In this document: positions 35,965-44,904 of the stretch, in pieces
Position numbering within the stretch: position 1 is the first letter of the stretch
How the letters are laid out: every line of letters begins with the position of its first letter
Assembly (NCBI RefSeq): GCF_014360585.1
Contig: NZ_JACIXG010000021.1
Span: forward strand, 1-64,000
Origin: Nocardioides sp.
Lineage (GTDB): Bacteria; Actinomycetota; Actinomycetes; Propionibacteriales; Nocardioidaceae
Reading direction: 5' to 3'
Length of the DNA: 64,000 bases
Made by a program: the position numbers and the translations under genes
Notes under the pieces: generated by a model
Database searches by the model: none
Seen by the model: the letters and a program-made list of their open reading frames with translations, nothing else
Told to the model about the DNA's origin: nothing

Positions 35965-35970
35965 TATGAT
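35965..35970 (+). promoter_or_regulatory. -10 box of the tyrosine recombinase gene
   Basis: TATGAT ends 7 nt before the GTG at 35978, fixing that GTG as a leaderless start in preference to the ATG inside the box. Confidence 0.6.
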
Positions 35971-35977
35971 GTGTGTC

Positions 35978-36940
35978 GTGAGCACGCTCGAGAACAACCC
36001 GCAAACCCCCTCCACAGACCTGGCGGTGACGGAATCCGTCAGAGAGCTGTTCCTCGAAGACCTCGCGGAGATGCCCCCGGAAAAACGTGCCGAGGCCCTC
36101 GCCCGCAGGTTCCTGCTCTCCTACGCAGGGCACACCCGCGCGGCGTACGGAAGAGACCTGGCTGACTGGTTCGGCTGGTGCTCGGCGTTGGAGATCGACC
36201 CGCTCGCCGCAAGTCGTGCGATGGTCGACGGCTATGCCCGCCACCTGGAGACGCGACGCAGCCCGGCGACGATCGCCCGGCGGCTCTCCGCGATCGCCGG
36301 CTTCTATCGGTACGGCGTGGCCGAGGGTGTTCTGGCCACATCACCGGCCGAGCACATCAAGCGCCCCAAGACCAGCAACGACTCCCAGACGCTGGGCATG
36401 GACAGGGGAGAGGCGCGGTCATTCCTCACCGCCGCACGCGAGCATTCCAGCCGTGCCGCGGCACTCGTAACCCTTCTGCTCCACGATGGCCTGCGCATCT
36501 CCGAGGCGCTCGGTGCCGACGTGACCGATCTCAGCCACTCCCGCGGCCACCGCATCCTGACCATCACCCGCAAGGGCGGTGCCCGCCGCGACGTCGTCCT
36601 CAACCCGGCGACCTCGCAGGCGCTCGACACCTACCTCGACACCCGAGCCGATGGCCCGGTCTTCGTCACGAGCACCGGCAACCGCTGGCACCGCTCCGAG
36701 GCGTTCCGTCTCATCCGCCGGCTCGGTGCCGCCGCCGGCATCGAGCACGGCGATAAGCTCTCTCCGCACAGCCTCCGCCACACCTTCGTCACCCTGGCCC
36801 GCGAGGCCGGCGTACCTCTCGAGGACGTCCAGGACGCCGCCGGTCACGCCGACCCCCGCACCACCCGTCGCTACGACCGCGGCCGCCACAACCTGGACCG
36901 CCATCCCGCGTACGCCCTGGGTGCCTTTCTGGCTGAATGA
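35978..36940 (+). CDS. Site-specific tyrosine recombinase (XerC/D-like integrase)
   Basis: A 320-residue recombinase. The N-terminal SAM-like core-binding domain contains FLLSYAGHTRAAYGRDLADWFGWC. The catalytic domain has Arg I in LLLHDGLRISEALGADV, Lys in TRKGGARRD, HSLRHTFVTLARE (HxxR), GHADPRTTRRYDRGRHN with the second His and the nucleophilic Tyr. All catalytic residues are kept. The GTG at 35978 is favoured by TATGAT 7 nt upstream. It is divergent from the coiled-coil gene. Housekeeping XerC/XerD are usually elsewhere, so this may be an element-derived or plasmid-type resolvase. Confidence 0.88.
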   Translation: MSTLENNPQTPSTDLAVTESVRELFLEDLAEMPPEKRAEALARRFLLSYAGHTRAAYGRDLADWFGWCSALEIDPLAASRAMVDGYARHLETRRSPATIARRLSAIAGFYRYGVAEGVLATSPAEHIKRPKTSNDSQTLGMDRGEARSFLTAAREHSSRAAALVTLLLHDGLRISEALGADVTDLSHSRGHRILTITRKGGARRDVVLNPATSQALDTYLDTRADGPVFVTSTGNRWHRSEAFRLIRRLGAAAGIEHGDKLSPHSLRHTFVTLAREAGVPLEDVQDAAGHADPRTTRRYDRGRHNLDRHPAYALGAFLAE

Positions 36941-37029
36941 GAACTAGTCCGCACGTGTGGGTGACGGCGCGAGCAAGTCCGGGAGGTGTCGCCTGCGCAG
37001 GGGCAGTGGCTGACGATCGTTGAAGCCGG

Positions 37030-37701
37030 TCATGCGTTGCCGTCCGTTTCGGGCGCACCCGAATCTGGAGGGTCTGCGCTGCCGTCTTCATCAATGGGCT
37101 TCAGTTCGTCGAGCAAAGCCGTTGCCTCGTCCAGGTCTGCTCGCGCAGCTGTCCACTTATTCTGCATCCGAGTTTCGATGGACGTGTAGTCGAGGAAGTT
37201 GTCATTCCACAGTTGCGCTGCTTTGTTGTACTTGTTGTAAGCATCCTCCAGCTTGGCTCCGACTTCGAGCCCACCGAACTCGACGAGGACATCGACGTCC
37301 ATGCCGGCGTATGCCACGGCAACGTCTCCGATCATCGCCGTGTAGTCGGCATAGTTCAGGCCAACGTTCAGACGAGCGTCTACCTCGGTGAGTGCGGCCA
37401 TAAGCGGCTCGATCTCGGCTGCGACAGTGTCATACGTCCGCTGTGCTTCTGCCTGCTCTGCCCTTTGCTGCTCCGCCTTCTTCCGCTCCACATCGGAACG
37501 ATGCTTCTGCAGCGCAACCTGTTCTTGATGCTCGTGGATGACGACACCGGCCACGGTCGCCCCGCCGCCTACGACGAGCAGCGCTGCCACGGCGATCCCG
37601 AGGCCGATTCCAAGTCGGTTTGAGCGCTTCGGCTGAGGAGGTGAGGACGGCATCGACGGCTGCGCGTAAGGCGGCCGCCAAGCAGGTGGTGTTGGCTGCA
37701 T
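37030..37701 (-). CDS. Membrane-anchored coiled-coil hypothetical protein
   Basis: A 223-residue protein of unknown family. A Pro-rich cytoplasmic start (QPTPPAWRPPYAQPSMPSSP) is followed by one transmembrane helix (GIGLGIAVAALLVVGGGATVAGVVI). A charged coiled coil (KHRSDVERKKAEQQRAEQAE) and an extracytoplasmic helical domain (LNVGLNYADYTAMIGDVAVA, YNKYNKAAQLWND) complete it. The ATG at 37701 has GAGGGG upstream. Its base composition is visibly lower in GC than its neighbours, with AT-rich codons, which may mark transferred DNA next to the recombinase. Confidence 0.75.
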   Translation of the reverse strand: MQPTPPAWRPPYAQPSMPSSPPQPKRSNRLGIGLGIAVAALLVVGGGATVAGVVIHEHQEQVALQKHRSDVERKKAEQQRAEQAEAQRTYDTVAAEIEPLMAALTEVDARLNVGLNYADYTAMIGDVAVAYAGMDVDVLVEFGGLEVGAKLEDAYNKYNKAAQLWNDNFLDYTSIETRMQNKWTAARADLDEATALLDELKPIDEDGSADPPDSGAPETDGNA

Positions 37702-37956
37702 TGTGCTTCCCCTCTGAACCGAGGCGGGCCCTTCCTGCTCTCGGCGAACGTTCGTGCACATGCTGGCCGGTTCTGAACGATCGACCCATCCAACGGTGTG
37801 CGATCCCCCAAACGTGGGTAGAAGCTGAAGGCTGTCGCTGCGCGTGTCGTTCGCTCCGTGCATTTCACCTGAGCGCCGGACTCAACCCTTCACCAACCTC
37901 ACCTCTGCGACCGTAGCCCCGCCAAGTCCCGTCACCGTCGACGAAGGAGATCCGGT

Positions 37957-39561
37957 ATGAGCCAGGAACTGACCAGCGACTACGTGGTGGTGGGGGCCGG
38001 ATCGGCGGGCGCCGTGCTTGCGGCGCGGCTCAGCGAGGACCCAGGGGTCGAGGTGACGCTGCTCGAGGCGGGGCAGCGCGACAAGGGCATGAACATCCAC
38101 ATCCCGGCGGCCTTCTCGAAGCTCTTCCAGAGCGAGCACGACTGGGACTACTTCACCGAGCCACAGCCCGAGCTCGGCGGACGACGGATCTACTGGCCGC
38201 GCGGCCGGATGCTCGGTGGCTGCTCCTCGATGAACGCGATGATGTGGGTCAAGGGCTTCCAGGCCGACTACGAGGAATGGGGCGCGGCCGCCGGGCCCGA
38301 GTGGGGCTGGGACGCGGTCAAGAAGACGTACGCACGGCTCGAGGACGTCGAGGACGCCACCGCTCTGGACGGCATCGGTGGCCCGGTCCGCGTCGAGCGG
38401 CAGCGAAGCCCGCGCCCCTGCACCGAGTCGTTCCTGCAAGCCGCGGAGGAAGCCGGATACCCACGCGGGCGGGCCAACGGCCCCAACCCCGAGGCGTACG
38501 TCGAGACCATGGTCACCCAGCGCAGGGGAGCCCGGTGGAGCACAGCCGCCGCCTACCTCAAGCCCGCCGCGAAGCGCACCAACCTGAGAGTGGTCACCGG
38601 CGCCCAGGTGTCCCGGGTGACCTTCGACGGCAATCGGGCGACCGGGGTCGAGGCGGTCGTCGACGGCCAGCAGACGAGGATCACCGCCCGACGGGAGGTG
38701 ATCCTCTCCGGCGGCGCGGTCAACACCCCGCAGCTGCTGATACTCTCCGGGATCGGGCCGGCCGCCCAGCTGAAGGAGCTCGGCATCGACGTCGTCCATG
38801 ACGCGAGGGAGGTGGGGGAGAACCTCGCCGACCATCTCGTCGCCGGTATCGGCTGGGAGGTCGAGACCGGGTCGCTGGCGACCGCGGAGTCGCCGCGTCA
38901 GCTGGCCGACTACCTGCTGCGCAGGCGCGGGATGCTCACCTCGAACGTCGGGGAGGCGTACGGCTTCCTCCGCTCGCGCCCGGACTTGAGTGCCCCCGAC
39001 ATCGAGATGATCTTCGCGCCCGCCGGGTTCTTCGACGAGGGCCTGATCGCCTACCAAGGTGAGGGGGTCGTCGCCGGTCCCATCCTCGTCGACCCGGCCA
39101 GCCGCGGCCGGATCACGCTCGCCTCGACCGACCCGTCCGCCAAGGCGGTCATCGACCCGCGCTATCTCTCCGACCCCGAGGGCAGGGACCGCGCCGCGAT
39201 GGTCGAAGGCATCCGGGTGGCCCTGGAGATCGCCTCACAGCCCGCGCTCAAGCCGATCCTCGGCAAGTTCCTGCGCCCCGACGTCCCGACGGACTCGTCC
39301 GCGCAGGAGGTCGCCGACGCGATCCTGGAGCGTCACGCGCACACCCTCTACCACCCCACCGGCACCTGCCGGATGGGCACGGACGAGGCCAGCGTGGTCG
39401 ACCCCCGGCTGCGCGTACGCGGCGTCGAGGGCCTCCGCGTCGCCGACGCCTCAGTCATGCCCAGGATCGTGCGCGGCCACACCAACGCACCGTCGATCCT
39501 CATCGGCGAGCGCGCCGCTGAGCTCATCGCGAGCGATCGGGCGCCACAGCGGACCCTTTGA
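37957..39561 (+). CDS. GMC-family FAD oxidoreductase (choline dehydrogenase-like)
   Basis: A 534-residue GMC enzyme. The ADP-binding fold is DYVVVGAGSAGAVLAARLSED. GMC signature 1 is in GRMLGGCSSMNAMMWVKG and signature 2 in SGGAVNTPQLLILSGIGPA. The C-terminal active-site His is in HTLYHPTGTCRMG. It oxidises alcohols to aldehydes or ketones with a bound FAD. AAGGAGA precedes the ATG. No betaine genes adjoin it, so choline is not a safe substrate; a fatty or steroid alcohol is as likely. Confidence 0.88.
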   Translation: MSQELTSDYVVVGAGSAGAVLAARLSEDPGVEVTLLEAGQRDKGMNIHIPAAFSKLFQSEHDWDYFTEPQPELGGRRIYWPRGRMLGGCSSMNAMMWVKGFQADYEEWGAAAGPEWGWDAVKKTYARLEDVEDATALDGIGGPVRVERQRSPRPCTESFLQAAEEAGYPRGRANGPNPEAYVETMVTQRRGARWSTAAAYLKPAAKRTNLRVVTGAQVSRVTFDGNRATGVEAVVDGQQTRITARREVILSGGAVNTPQLLILSGIGPAAQLKELGIDVVHDAREVGENLADHLVAGIGWEVETGSLATAESPRQLADYLLRRRGMLTSNVGEAYGFLRSRPDLSAPDIEMIFAPAGFFDEGLIAYQGEGVVAGPILVDPASRGRITLASTDPSAKAVIDPRYLSDPEGRDRAAMVEGIRVALEIASQPALKPILGKFLRPDVPTDSSAQEVADAILERHAHTLYHPTGTCRMGTDEASVVDPRLRVRGVEGLRVADASVMPRIVRGHTNAPSILIGERAAELIASDRAPQRTL

Positions 39562-39575
39562 AACCCATCCGTGAC

Positions 39576-40355
39576 TCAGGTCAGCGACGCGGCCGCGACC
39601 GCGGCGTCCTCGCCGACGAGGGTGATCTCGACCCGCTCGACGTCGGCGATCGGGATCGCGGAGGAGGCGTCCAGTCCGAGCGTCTCCCCGCCCGACCAGG
39701 TCCACGACCCGGCGACGGTGCGCGAGCCGTCACGGCCGACCAGGACCAGGTCGTACGTCACCGGCTCGCCCTGATAGTCGGACCGCGCCGGCGGGCTCTG
39801 CCCCGGCTTGGGCGGGTAGTGGCAGCTCCAGTTGAGCTTGGTGCCCCATGAGGTCGGGGTGAACACGAGCTGGGCCCACATGTCCACGCTGCCCACGGGG
39901 CGCAGGTCGACGGTGCGTACGTTCTCGGCCGGAGCGCCTGACGGCATCGCGGGGGCCGAGGCGGACGGGCCGGCGCTCGGCTGTCGGGTCCCGTCGCCGT
40001 CGAGCAGCAGCCCACCGATGGCCGTGCCGCCGGCGAGGAGCACGGCGGCGACCGCGACGGCGAACGCCCGGCGACGCCGTCGCGACCTGCGTACGGCTCC
40101 GGCCAGTTCTGCCAGCGGCGGCGCCGCGATCTCTGCGGTGGAGTCCTCGAGCAGCTCCTCTGCCTCCCCGCGCGAGAGCGCCCCGAGCAGTCCGGGCATC
40201 CCGGCGAGCTCGGCGACGGCGTCGCGGCACACGCCACAGCCGGTCAGGTGCCGTTCGTAGGCCCTCCGGTCGCTCGGGCTCAGCGCCCCGAGCACGTAGG
40301 AGGCGTCCCAGTCGGCGAACGTCTCGTGTGCCGAGGCATCCAGGTCGTCGTTCAT
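39576..40355 (-). CDS. rslA: Zinc-binding anti-sigma factor (RslA-like)
   Basis: A 259-residue anti-sigma factor. The N-terminal zinc-binding domain has HLTGCGVCRDAVAELAG (HxxxCxxC) and the opening WDASYVLGALSPSDRRAYE. One transmembrane helix (FAVAVAAVLLAGGTAIGGLLL) leads to an extracytoplasmic RskA-type beta domain (VGSVDMWAQLVFTPTSWG). It lies 76 nt downstream of the sigma gene. In mycobacteria RslA binds SigL and releases it on oxidation of its zinc site. Gene name by analogy. Confidence 0.82.
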   Translation of the reverse strand: MNDDLDASAHETFADWDASYVLGALSPSDRRAYERHLTGCGVCRDAVAELAGMPGLLGALSRGEAEELLEDSTAEIAAPPLAELAGAVRRSRRRRRAFAVAVAAVLLAGGTAIGGLLLDGDGTRQPSAGPSASAPAMPSGAPAENVRTVDLRPVGSVDMWAQLVFTPTSWGTKLNWSCHYPPKPGQSPPARSDYQGEPVTYDLVLVGRDGSRTVAGSWTWSGGETLGLDASSAIPIADVERVEITLVGEDAAVAAASLT

Positions 40356-40431
40356 GCCGCCACCCCCGTAGCGCAAGCGCAATCGTACGGACGTGCCGGC
40401 CTGAATCCCATGGTCGTTCGCTGGCGCTCAC

Positions 40432-40950
40432 TCATGAGGTGACCCCCTTCTCCTGTAGGGCGAGACGCAGGGCTCGCAGGCCGTAGTGCAGCCGAGACTT
40501 GACGGTGCCGGCCGGGATGTCGAGCTCGCCGGCGAGCTCGGCGACCGACCGGTCGCCGTAGTAGGCCCCGACCACCACCGCGCGATGGTCGGGGGAGAGC
40601 GCGAGCAACGCGTCGGCGACGATCCAGGAGTCGAGCACGGCCTGGGTCTGGTCGGCCTGGGCCTGGTCGGTCCGGCTCTGCTCGGGCGGCGACTCCGCGG
40701 CGTACTCCCTCTTCCGGCGTGCGCTGCGCAGTTCGTCGATGACCAGGTTGCGGGCGGTGGTGAACAGCCAGGCACGTACGCCCTCGTCGGGCCGTTGCAG
40801 CACGTCCGGGTTGCGCCACGCACGCAGCAGCGTCTCCTGCACCACGTCGCGCGCCTCCTCGGCATCGCCGGTGCGGCGCACGACGTAGCGGTAGAGCGCC
40901 TCCGAATGGGCGTCGTGCACCGCTACGAGCAGCTCGTCCTCCGCGCCCAT
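40432..40950 (-). CDS. sigL: ECF sigma factor, SigL-like
   Basis: A 172-residue ECF sigma factor. Region 2 has ALYRYVVRRTGDAEEARDVVQETLLRAWRNP, and region 4 has ALLALSPDHRAVVVGAYYGDRSVAELAGELDIPAGTVKSRLHYGLRALRLALQE. The wording is close to mycobacterial SigL. GGAGGTGAC precedes the ATG at 40950. It is flanked by a YceI gene (upstream) and its anti-sigma gene (downstream), and a TGAACC-N16-CGTA promoter precedes the YceI gene, so the set is probably self-controlled. Confidence 0.87.
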   Translation of the reverse strand: MGAEDELLVAVHDAHSEALYRYVVRRTGDAEEARDVVQETLLRAWRNPDVLQRPDEGVRAWLFTTARNLVIDELRSARRKREYAAESPPEQSRTDQAQADQTQAVLDSWIVADALLALSPDHRAVVVGAYYGDRSVAELAGELDIPAGTVKSRLHYGLRALRLALQEKGVTS

Positions 40951-40989
40951 GTCACCTCCCCGCACGAACCCAGGATCCCAGAGTCCTGC

Positions 40990-41658
40990 TCAGCCCTTGA
41001 CCAGCTCGAGCGAGAACTCGACGCTGCCGGTGTCCTCGACGCTCACGAAGCCGAGGTTCGGGGCCTCGATGCCGAAGTCCGCGAAGGTCACCGGCACGCT
41101 ACCGACGACCTGGAGGGCGCTGGCGCCGTCGCCACCGACCTCGGCGTCCACGGTCACCGGCCTCGTCTCGCCGCGCACGGTGAGGTCACCGACCAGCTCG
41201 ACCTCGGTCGCACCCTCCCCGAGGGTGGCGGGCTCGGTCAGCTCGAAGCTGGCGGTCGGGAACTCCTCGGCCTGGATCGCGTTGTCGCGGAAGTAGCCGT
41301 CGCGGCGCTCCGAGTCGGTGGCGATGGTGGCGACCTTCACCTCGATGCTCGCCTCGGTGACCTCGCCCTCGGCGAGGGTGACCTGTCCGGTCACGTCCTC
41401 GGTGCGACCGGTGACGGTGACGTCCTCGCCCTGGAGCACCTCGTCGACGCGGTAGCCGGCGAAGGAGCCGTCGGAGACCGCCCACGTCCCACTGCTGTCC
41501 GTGCCGTCGGCGGGTGCTGCCGACGCGCTGAGGGTGGGCTCGTCCGCTGCGTCCTCGGCCCGGTCCGCGTACCAGCCTGGGCCGAAGATCGCCACGACGC
41601 CTCCGACCACGACGACTGCCGCACCGATCCCGACTGCTGCTTTCGTACGTGTCCGCAC
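40990..41658 (-). CDS. YceI-family lipid-binding exported protein
   Basis: A 222-residue protein. An N-terminal signal/anchor helix (KAAVGIGAAVVVVGGVVAIF) is followed by the YceI lipocalin-like barrel: TWAVSDGSFAGYRVDEVLQG, IEVKVATIATDSERRDGYFR, GDLTVRGETRPVTVDAEV and PNLGFVSVEDTGSVEFSLEL. YceI barrels bind polyisoprenoid-like lipids. The start is GTG with GAGAGGAAA upstream. It leads the YceI-sigL-rslA unit, with 39 nt to sigL, and a SigL-type promoter lies about 50 nt upstream. Confidence 0.87.
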   Translation of the reverse strand: MRTRTKAAVGIGAAVVVVGGVVAIFGPGWYADRAEDAADEPTLSASAAPADGTDSSGTWAVSDGSFAGYRVDEVLQGEDVTVTGRTEDVTGQVTLAEGEVTEASIEVKVATIATDSERRDGYFRDNAIQAEEFPTASFELTEPATLGEGATEVELVGDLTVRGETRPVTVDAEVGGDGASALQVVGSVPVTFADFGIEAPNLGFVSVEDTGSVEFSLELVKG

Positions 41659-41707
41659 GCCGTTTCCTCTCGCTGGAAGCCGACCCGATGCCGGCCCTCA
41701 CCCCTAC

Positions 41708-41733
41708 TACGGAGCGGTGGGGTCAACGGTTCA
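41708..41733 (-). promoter_or_regulatory. SigL-type promoter for YceI-sigL-rslA
   Basis: On the minus strand TGAACC (41728-41733), a 16-nt spacer and CGTA (41708-41711) match the reported mycobacterial SigL promoter (TGAACC, 16-18 nt, CGT). It lies about 50 nt before the GTG of the YceI gene. Confidence 0.7.
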
Positions 41734-41927
41734 ACCGAGGTGGGTATCGATCCCGGCTCGGTCACCGATTCCCTGGACGCGACGGTGCTGCCCGAGAACC
41801 TGTACCTGGCCCAGCTCCGCCACCGGCAGCGTACGGAACGTTGATCTTGGGGCGAACGGTTCGAGCGGGCTCCGTTGCCGGGTGACACAATCGGCAGCGG
41901 CCCGATCGACCCCCCAAGGAGACTCCC

Positions 41928-43112
41928 ATGCCCCAGACCCCGCTCGAACTGTTCGGCACCGAGGCCCTCATCGCCGAGGAGGACCGCGCGATCCGCGACA
42001 CGGTGAGGACCTTCGTCGAGAAGGAGATCAAGCCTCACCTCGCCGACTGGTTCGAGGCCGGCGAGGTCCCGGTCCGTGAGCTCGCACCCGAGCTCGGCAG
42101 GCTGGGGGTCCTCGGGATGCACCTGGAGGGCTACGGCTGCGCCGGCACCAGCGCGACTGCCTACGGGCTGGCCTGCATGGAGCTCGAGGCGGCCGACTCC
42201 GGGATCCGCTCGCTGGTCTCCGTGCAGGGTTCGCTGGCGATGTTCGCGATCTGGAGGTGGGGGAGCGAGGAGCAGAAGCAGGAGTGGCTGCCGCGGATGG
42301 CCGCCGGGGAGGCGATCGGCTGCTTCGGGCTGACCGAGCCCGACTTCGGCTCCAACCCGGCCGGGATGCGCACGCGCGCCCGGCGCGATGCCTCGGGCGA
42401 CTGGATCCTGTCCGGCACCAAGATGTGGATCACCAACGCACCGGTCGCCGACGTCGCGGTGGTGTGGGCCCAGACCGACGAGGCGACCGACGGCAAGGGG
42501 ATCCGCGGCTTCGTGGTCCCCACCGACGCTCCTGGCTTCTCCGCGCCGGTCATCAAGCAGAAGCTGTCGCTGCGCGCCTCGGTCACCGGCGAGATCGTCC
42601 TGGACGAGGTACGCCTCCCGGCATCCGCCGCGTTCCCCGAGGTCAGGGGCTTGAAGGGCCCGCTGTCGTGCCTCAACGAGGCCCGGTTCGGCATCGTCTT
42701 CGGCGCCGTCGGCGCGGCCCGCGACTGCCTCGAGTCAGCCATCGCGTACGCCGCCTCCCGCGAGATCTACGACAAGCCGCTGGCCGGCTACCAGATCACC
42801 CAGACCAAGCTCGCCGACATGACCCTCGAGCTCGGCAAGTCGATGCTCCTCGCGCTGCAGCTGGGACGTCTGAAGGACGAGGGCGCCCTCCGTCCCGAGC
42901 AGATCTCGCTCGGCAAGCTCAACAACGTCCGTGAGGCGATCGCGATCGCCCGCGAGTGCCGCACCATTCTCGCGGCCGCCGGTGTGACTCTCGAGTACCC
43001 GATCATGCGCCACGCCAACAACCTCGAGTCGGTCCTGACGTACGAAGGCACCAGCGAGGTCCACCAGCTCATCATCGGCCAGGCGCTGACGGGGGAGTCC
43101 GCCTTCCGCTGA
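41928..43112 (+). CDS. gcdH: Glutaryl-CoA dehydrogenase-like acyl-CoA dehydrogenase
   Basis: A 394-residue enzyme. The characteristic GCDH text is GYGCAGTSATAYGLACMELE, DSGIRSLVSVQGSLAMFAIW, CFGLTEPDFGSNPAGMRTRA and YEGTSEVHQLIIGQAL, whose Glu is the catalytic base. It oxidises and decarboxylates glutaryl-CoA to crotonyl-CoA in lysine, tryptophan or glutarate breakdown. AAGGAG lies 7 nt before the ATG. CGAACGGTTCG (41853-41863) upstream may be an operator. A CaiB-type CoA-transferase and a dicarboxylate carrier lie 4-7 kb away; the link is inference. Confidence 0.85.
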   Translation: MPQTPLELFGTEALIAEEDRAIRDTVRTFVEKEIKPHLADWFEAGEVPVRELAPELGRLGVLGMHLEGYGCAGTSATAYGLACMELEAADSGIRSLVSVQGSLAMFAIWRWGSEEQKQEWLPRMAAGEAIGCFGLTEPDFGSNPAGMRTRARRDASGDWILSGTKMWITNAPVADVAVVWAQTDEATDGKGIRGFVVPTDAPGFSAPVIKQKLSLRASVTGEIVLDEVRLPASAAFPEVRGLKGPLSCLNEARFGIVFGAVGAARDCLESAIAYAASREIYDKPLAGYQITQTKLADMTLELGKSMLLALQLGRLKDEGALRPEQISLGKLNNVREAIAIARECRTILAAAGVTLEYPIMRHANNLESVLTYEGTSEVHQLIIGQALTGESAFR

Positions 43113-43148
43113 CCCGGGCGAGGCGCTTCAGCCATCTCACACAGGTGG

Positions 43149-43186
43149 CCTGAGCCCTGAAAGAAATCTTTCTTTCAGGGCTCAGG
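43149..43186. terminator. Bidirectional terminator
   Basis: An 18-bp perfect inverted repeat (CCTGAGCCCTGAAAGAAA and its complement) with a 2-nt centre and A/T-rich inner arms lies between the convergent gcdH-like and diiron oxygenase genes. Confidence 0.9.
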
Positions 43187-43252
43187 ACCCTTTCCGCGAG
43201 ATGGAGTGGCGAGCGGTTGATCGCGATCACCACCGCGGACTGAGGAGTCCGA

Positions 43253-44140
43253 TCAGTCGCGCGGCACCAGGAACGAGGCCCGCCAGATCTTGCGGTCCTT
43301 CTCCGAGACCATCCCGTGCTCGATGAGGTAGGGCATCATCTTCTCGCCCATCCAGGCCAGGGTGGCGCGGTAGTGCTCGTTGCCGAGCGCCTCGCGGCGG
43401 GCCGCCATCGGGTCGAGCCCGATGGCCGCGTAGCAGTCCGGGTGGACCAGCGAGCGGGCCATGACGTAGGCCGCTCGGGCGGTGAGGTTCTGGTGCAGCC
43501 GGAGCTGCGTACGCCCGATCTTCTGCGACATCGCCGCGGCGAGCTCCTCGCGGGCGAAGGTGACGTGGCGGGCCTCCTCGGTGACGTGGATGCGTGAGGC
43601 CATCCGGGTCAGCGGCTGGCAGCGCTCGTCCTTCATCAGCTCACGCTGCCACCGGTCGAGCGGCTCCTCGCCGACCAGGGTCGCGGAGAAGACGCTGGGC
43701 CCGTGCAGCAGCGGTGCGAACTTCCCGACGCGCAGGACGGCAGGGCGAGGACCGTACGCCGGTGCGCCCATCGCCGCGATCGCGCGGCCGAACATCACCG
43801 AGTGGCGGGTCTCGTCGCCGATCTCGGTCAACGCGTACTGGGTCCGTGCTGTGCGCGGATCCGCCCCGTAGACCTCACGAAGCAGCAGCTGCATCAGCAG
43901 CACCTCGAACCACAGGCCGACGCTCATGATGCTGGCGACCTCGTGCCGGGAGAGCTCGATCTGCTGCTCGGGGCTGAGCCGGTCCCAGGTCGGGGTGCCG
44001 TAGAGAGAGACGCGCTCGGGCTGCATCCACCACAGTCCCTCGACGGGCGCGGCCTCCCAGTCGAGATCGACCTCCGGGTCGTAGGACTGGCGCGCCGTGG
44101 AACGCAGGAGGCGGTCGGCGGTCGGGTCGGCGATGGTCAT
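43253..44140 (-). CDS. AurF-like diiron oxygenase
   Basis: A 295-residue protein with paired metal-ligand helices: LSRHEVASIMSVGLWFEVLL, ALTEIGDETRHSVMFGRAIA and RIHVTEEARHVTFAREELAA. The ExxRH/ExxxH pattern is that of the AurF p-aminobenzoate N-oxygenase family. Such enzymes oxygenate amines or other small molecules with a carboxylate-bridged diiron centre. GGGGAGAAG precedes the ATG at 44140. It is divergent from a TetR gene 83 nt away, its likely regulator. Confidence 0.85.
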   Translation of the reverse strand: MTIADPTADRLLRSTARQSYDPEVDLDWEAAPVEGLWWMQPERVSLYGTPTWDRLSPEQQIELSRHEVASIMSVGLWFEVLLMQLLLREVYGADPRTARTQYALTEIGDETRHSVMFGRAIAAMGAPAYGPRPAVLRVGKFAPLLHGPSVFSATLVGEEPLDRWQRELMKDERCQPLTRMASRIHVTEEARHVTFAREELAAAMSQKIGRTQLRLHQNLTARAAYVMARSLVHPDCYAAIGLDPMAARREALGNEHYRATLAWMGEKMMPYLIEHGMVSEKDRKIWRASFLVPRD

Positions 44141-44223
44141 TCTTCTCCCCACTCAGCAGCTCGGTGCTGCGCATCCGAAATACGTGTTACCCAGAGTTAC
44201 GGGTAGTTGCTAGAGTGCAGGAC

Positions 44224-44904
44224 ATGACACGGAAGGTCAAGGACGACGGCCGGTCCTCACGCTGGGACTCCCACCGCGAGATGAGACGGGCGGAGCTGGT
44301 CGCCGCCGCCGTACGTGCTGTCGACTCCGCCGGGGCCGAGGTCTCGATCGCGGACATCGCCACCGAGGCCGGGGTCAGCAAGCCGGTGCTCTACCGCTAC
44401 TTCGCCGACAAGGCCGAGCTGCACGGCGCGGTCGGGATGTGGGCGGCGCGGCAGATCCTCGACGCCGTCGTCGAGGCCGTGCTCGCTCCCGCGCCGACCC
44501 GCCGGCGGGTCGAGGCCGGGGTCGCTGCGTACGTCGAGACCATCGCCGAGCATCCCAACGTCTACCTGCTCCTGGTGCGCCAGCACACCGGCGGCACCGA
44601 CCCGCTCGCCGACGGCAAGCAGCTCATCGCCGCGACCTTCACGCGCCTGCTCGTCGACACCTTCGGCCGCCTCGGGCTCGACGCCGCCGGCGCCGAGCCG
44701 TGGGCGCACAGCTTCGTCGGGATCGGCGAGTCCGCGGGGCAGTGGTGGCTCGAGCGACGGACCATGTCGCGCGCCGCGTTCACCCGCTATCTCAGCGAGC
44801 TCGTCTGGCACGCGCTGGCGGGCACCACCGCCGAGTACGGCGTCGACCTGAGCGCCCTGGACCAACCCGAGATCGTCACCCCGCTCCGAAAGGGCCGCTC
44901 ATGA
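44224..44904 (+). CDS. TetR-family regulator
   Basis: A 226-residue regulator. The N-terminal HTH is VSIADIATEAGVSKPVLYRYFADKAELH, followed by a ligand-binding helical domain. The ATG at 44224 lies 7 nt after TAGAGT (leaderless). The 83-nt region shared with the divergent diiron oxygenase gene carries TACCC-N8-GGGTA (44188-44205), a possible operator. A DUF4873 gene overlaps its stop (ATGA). Confidence 0.88.
   Translation: MTRKVKDDGRSSRWDSHREMRRAELVAAAVRAVDSAGAEVSIADIATEAGVSKPVLYRYFADKAELHGAVGMWAARQILDAVVEAVLAPAPTRRRVEAGVAAYVETIAEHPNVYLLLVRQHTGGTDPLADGKQLIAATFTRLLVDTFGRLGLDAAGAEPWAHSFVGIGESAGQWWLERRTMSRAAFTRYLSELVWHALAGTTAEYGVDLSALDQPEIVTPLRKGRS

Noticed and set aside
34648..36940. Integrative element inserted in tRNA-Gly by the nearby tyrosine recombinase
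   Set aside because: The recombinase is on the 5' side of the tRNA, no second copy of the tRNA 3' end was found in the window, and a normal terminator follows the tRNA.
41649..41885. A 78-codon plus-strand frame between YceI and gcdH
   Set aside because: It lacks protein-like composition and overlaps the SigL-type promoter region.
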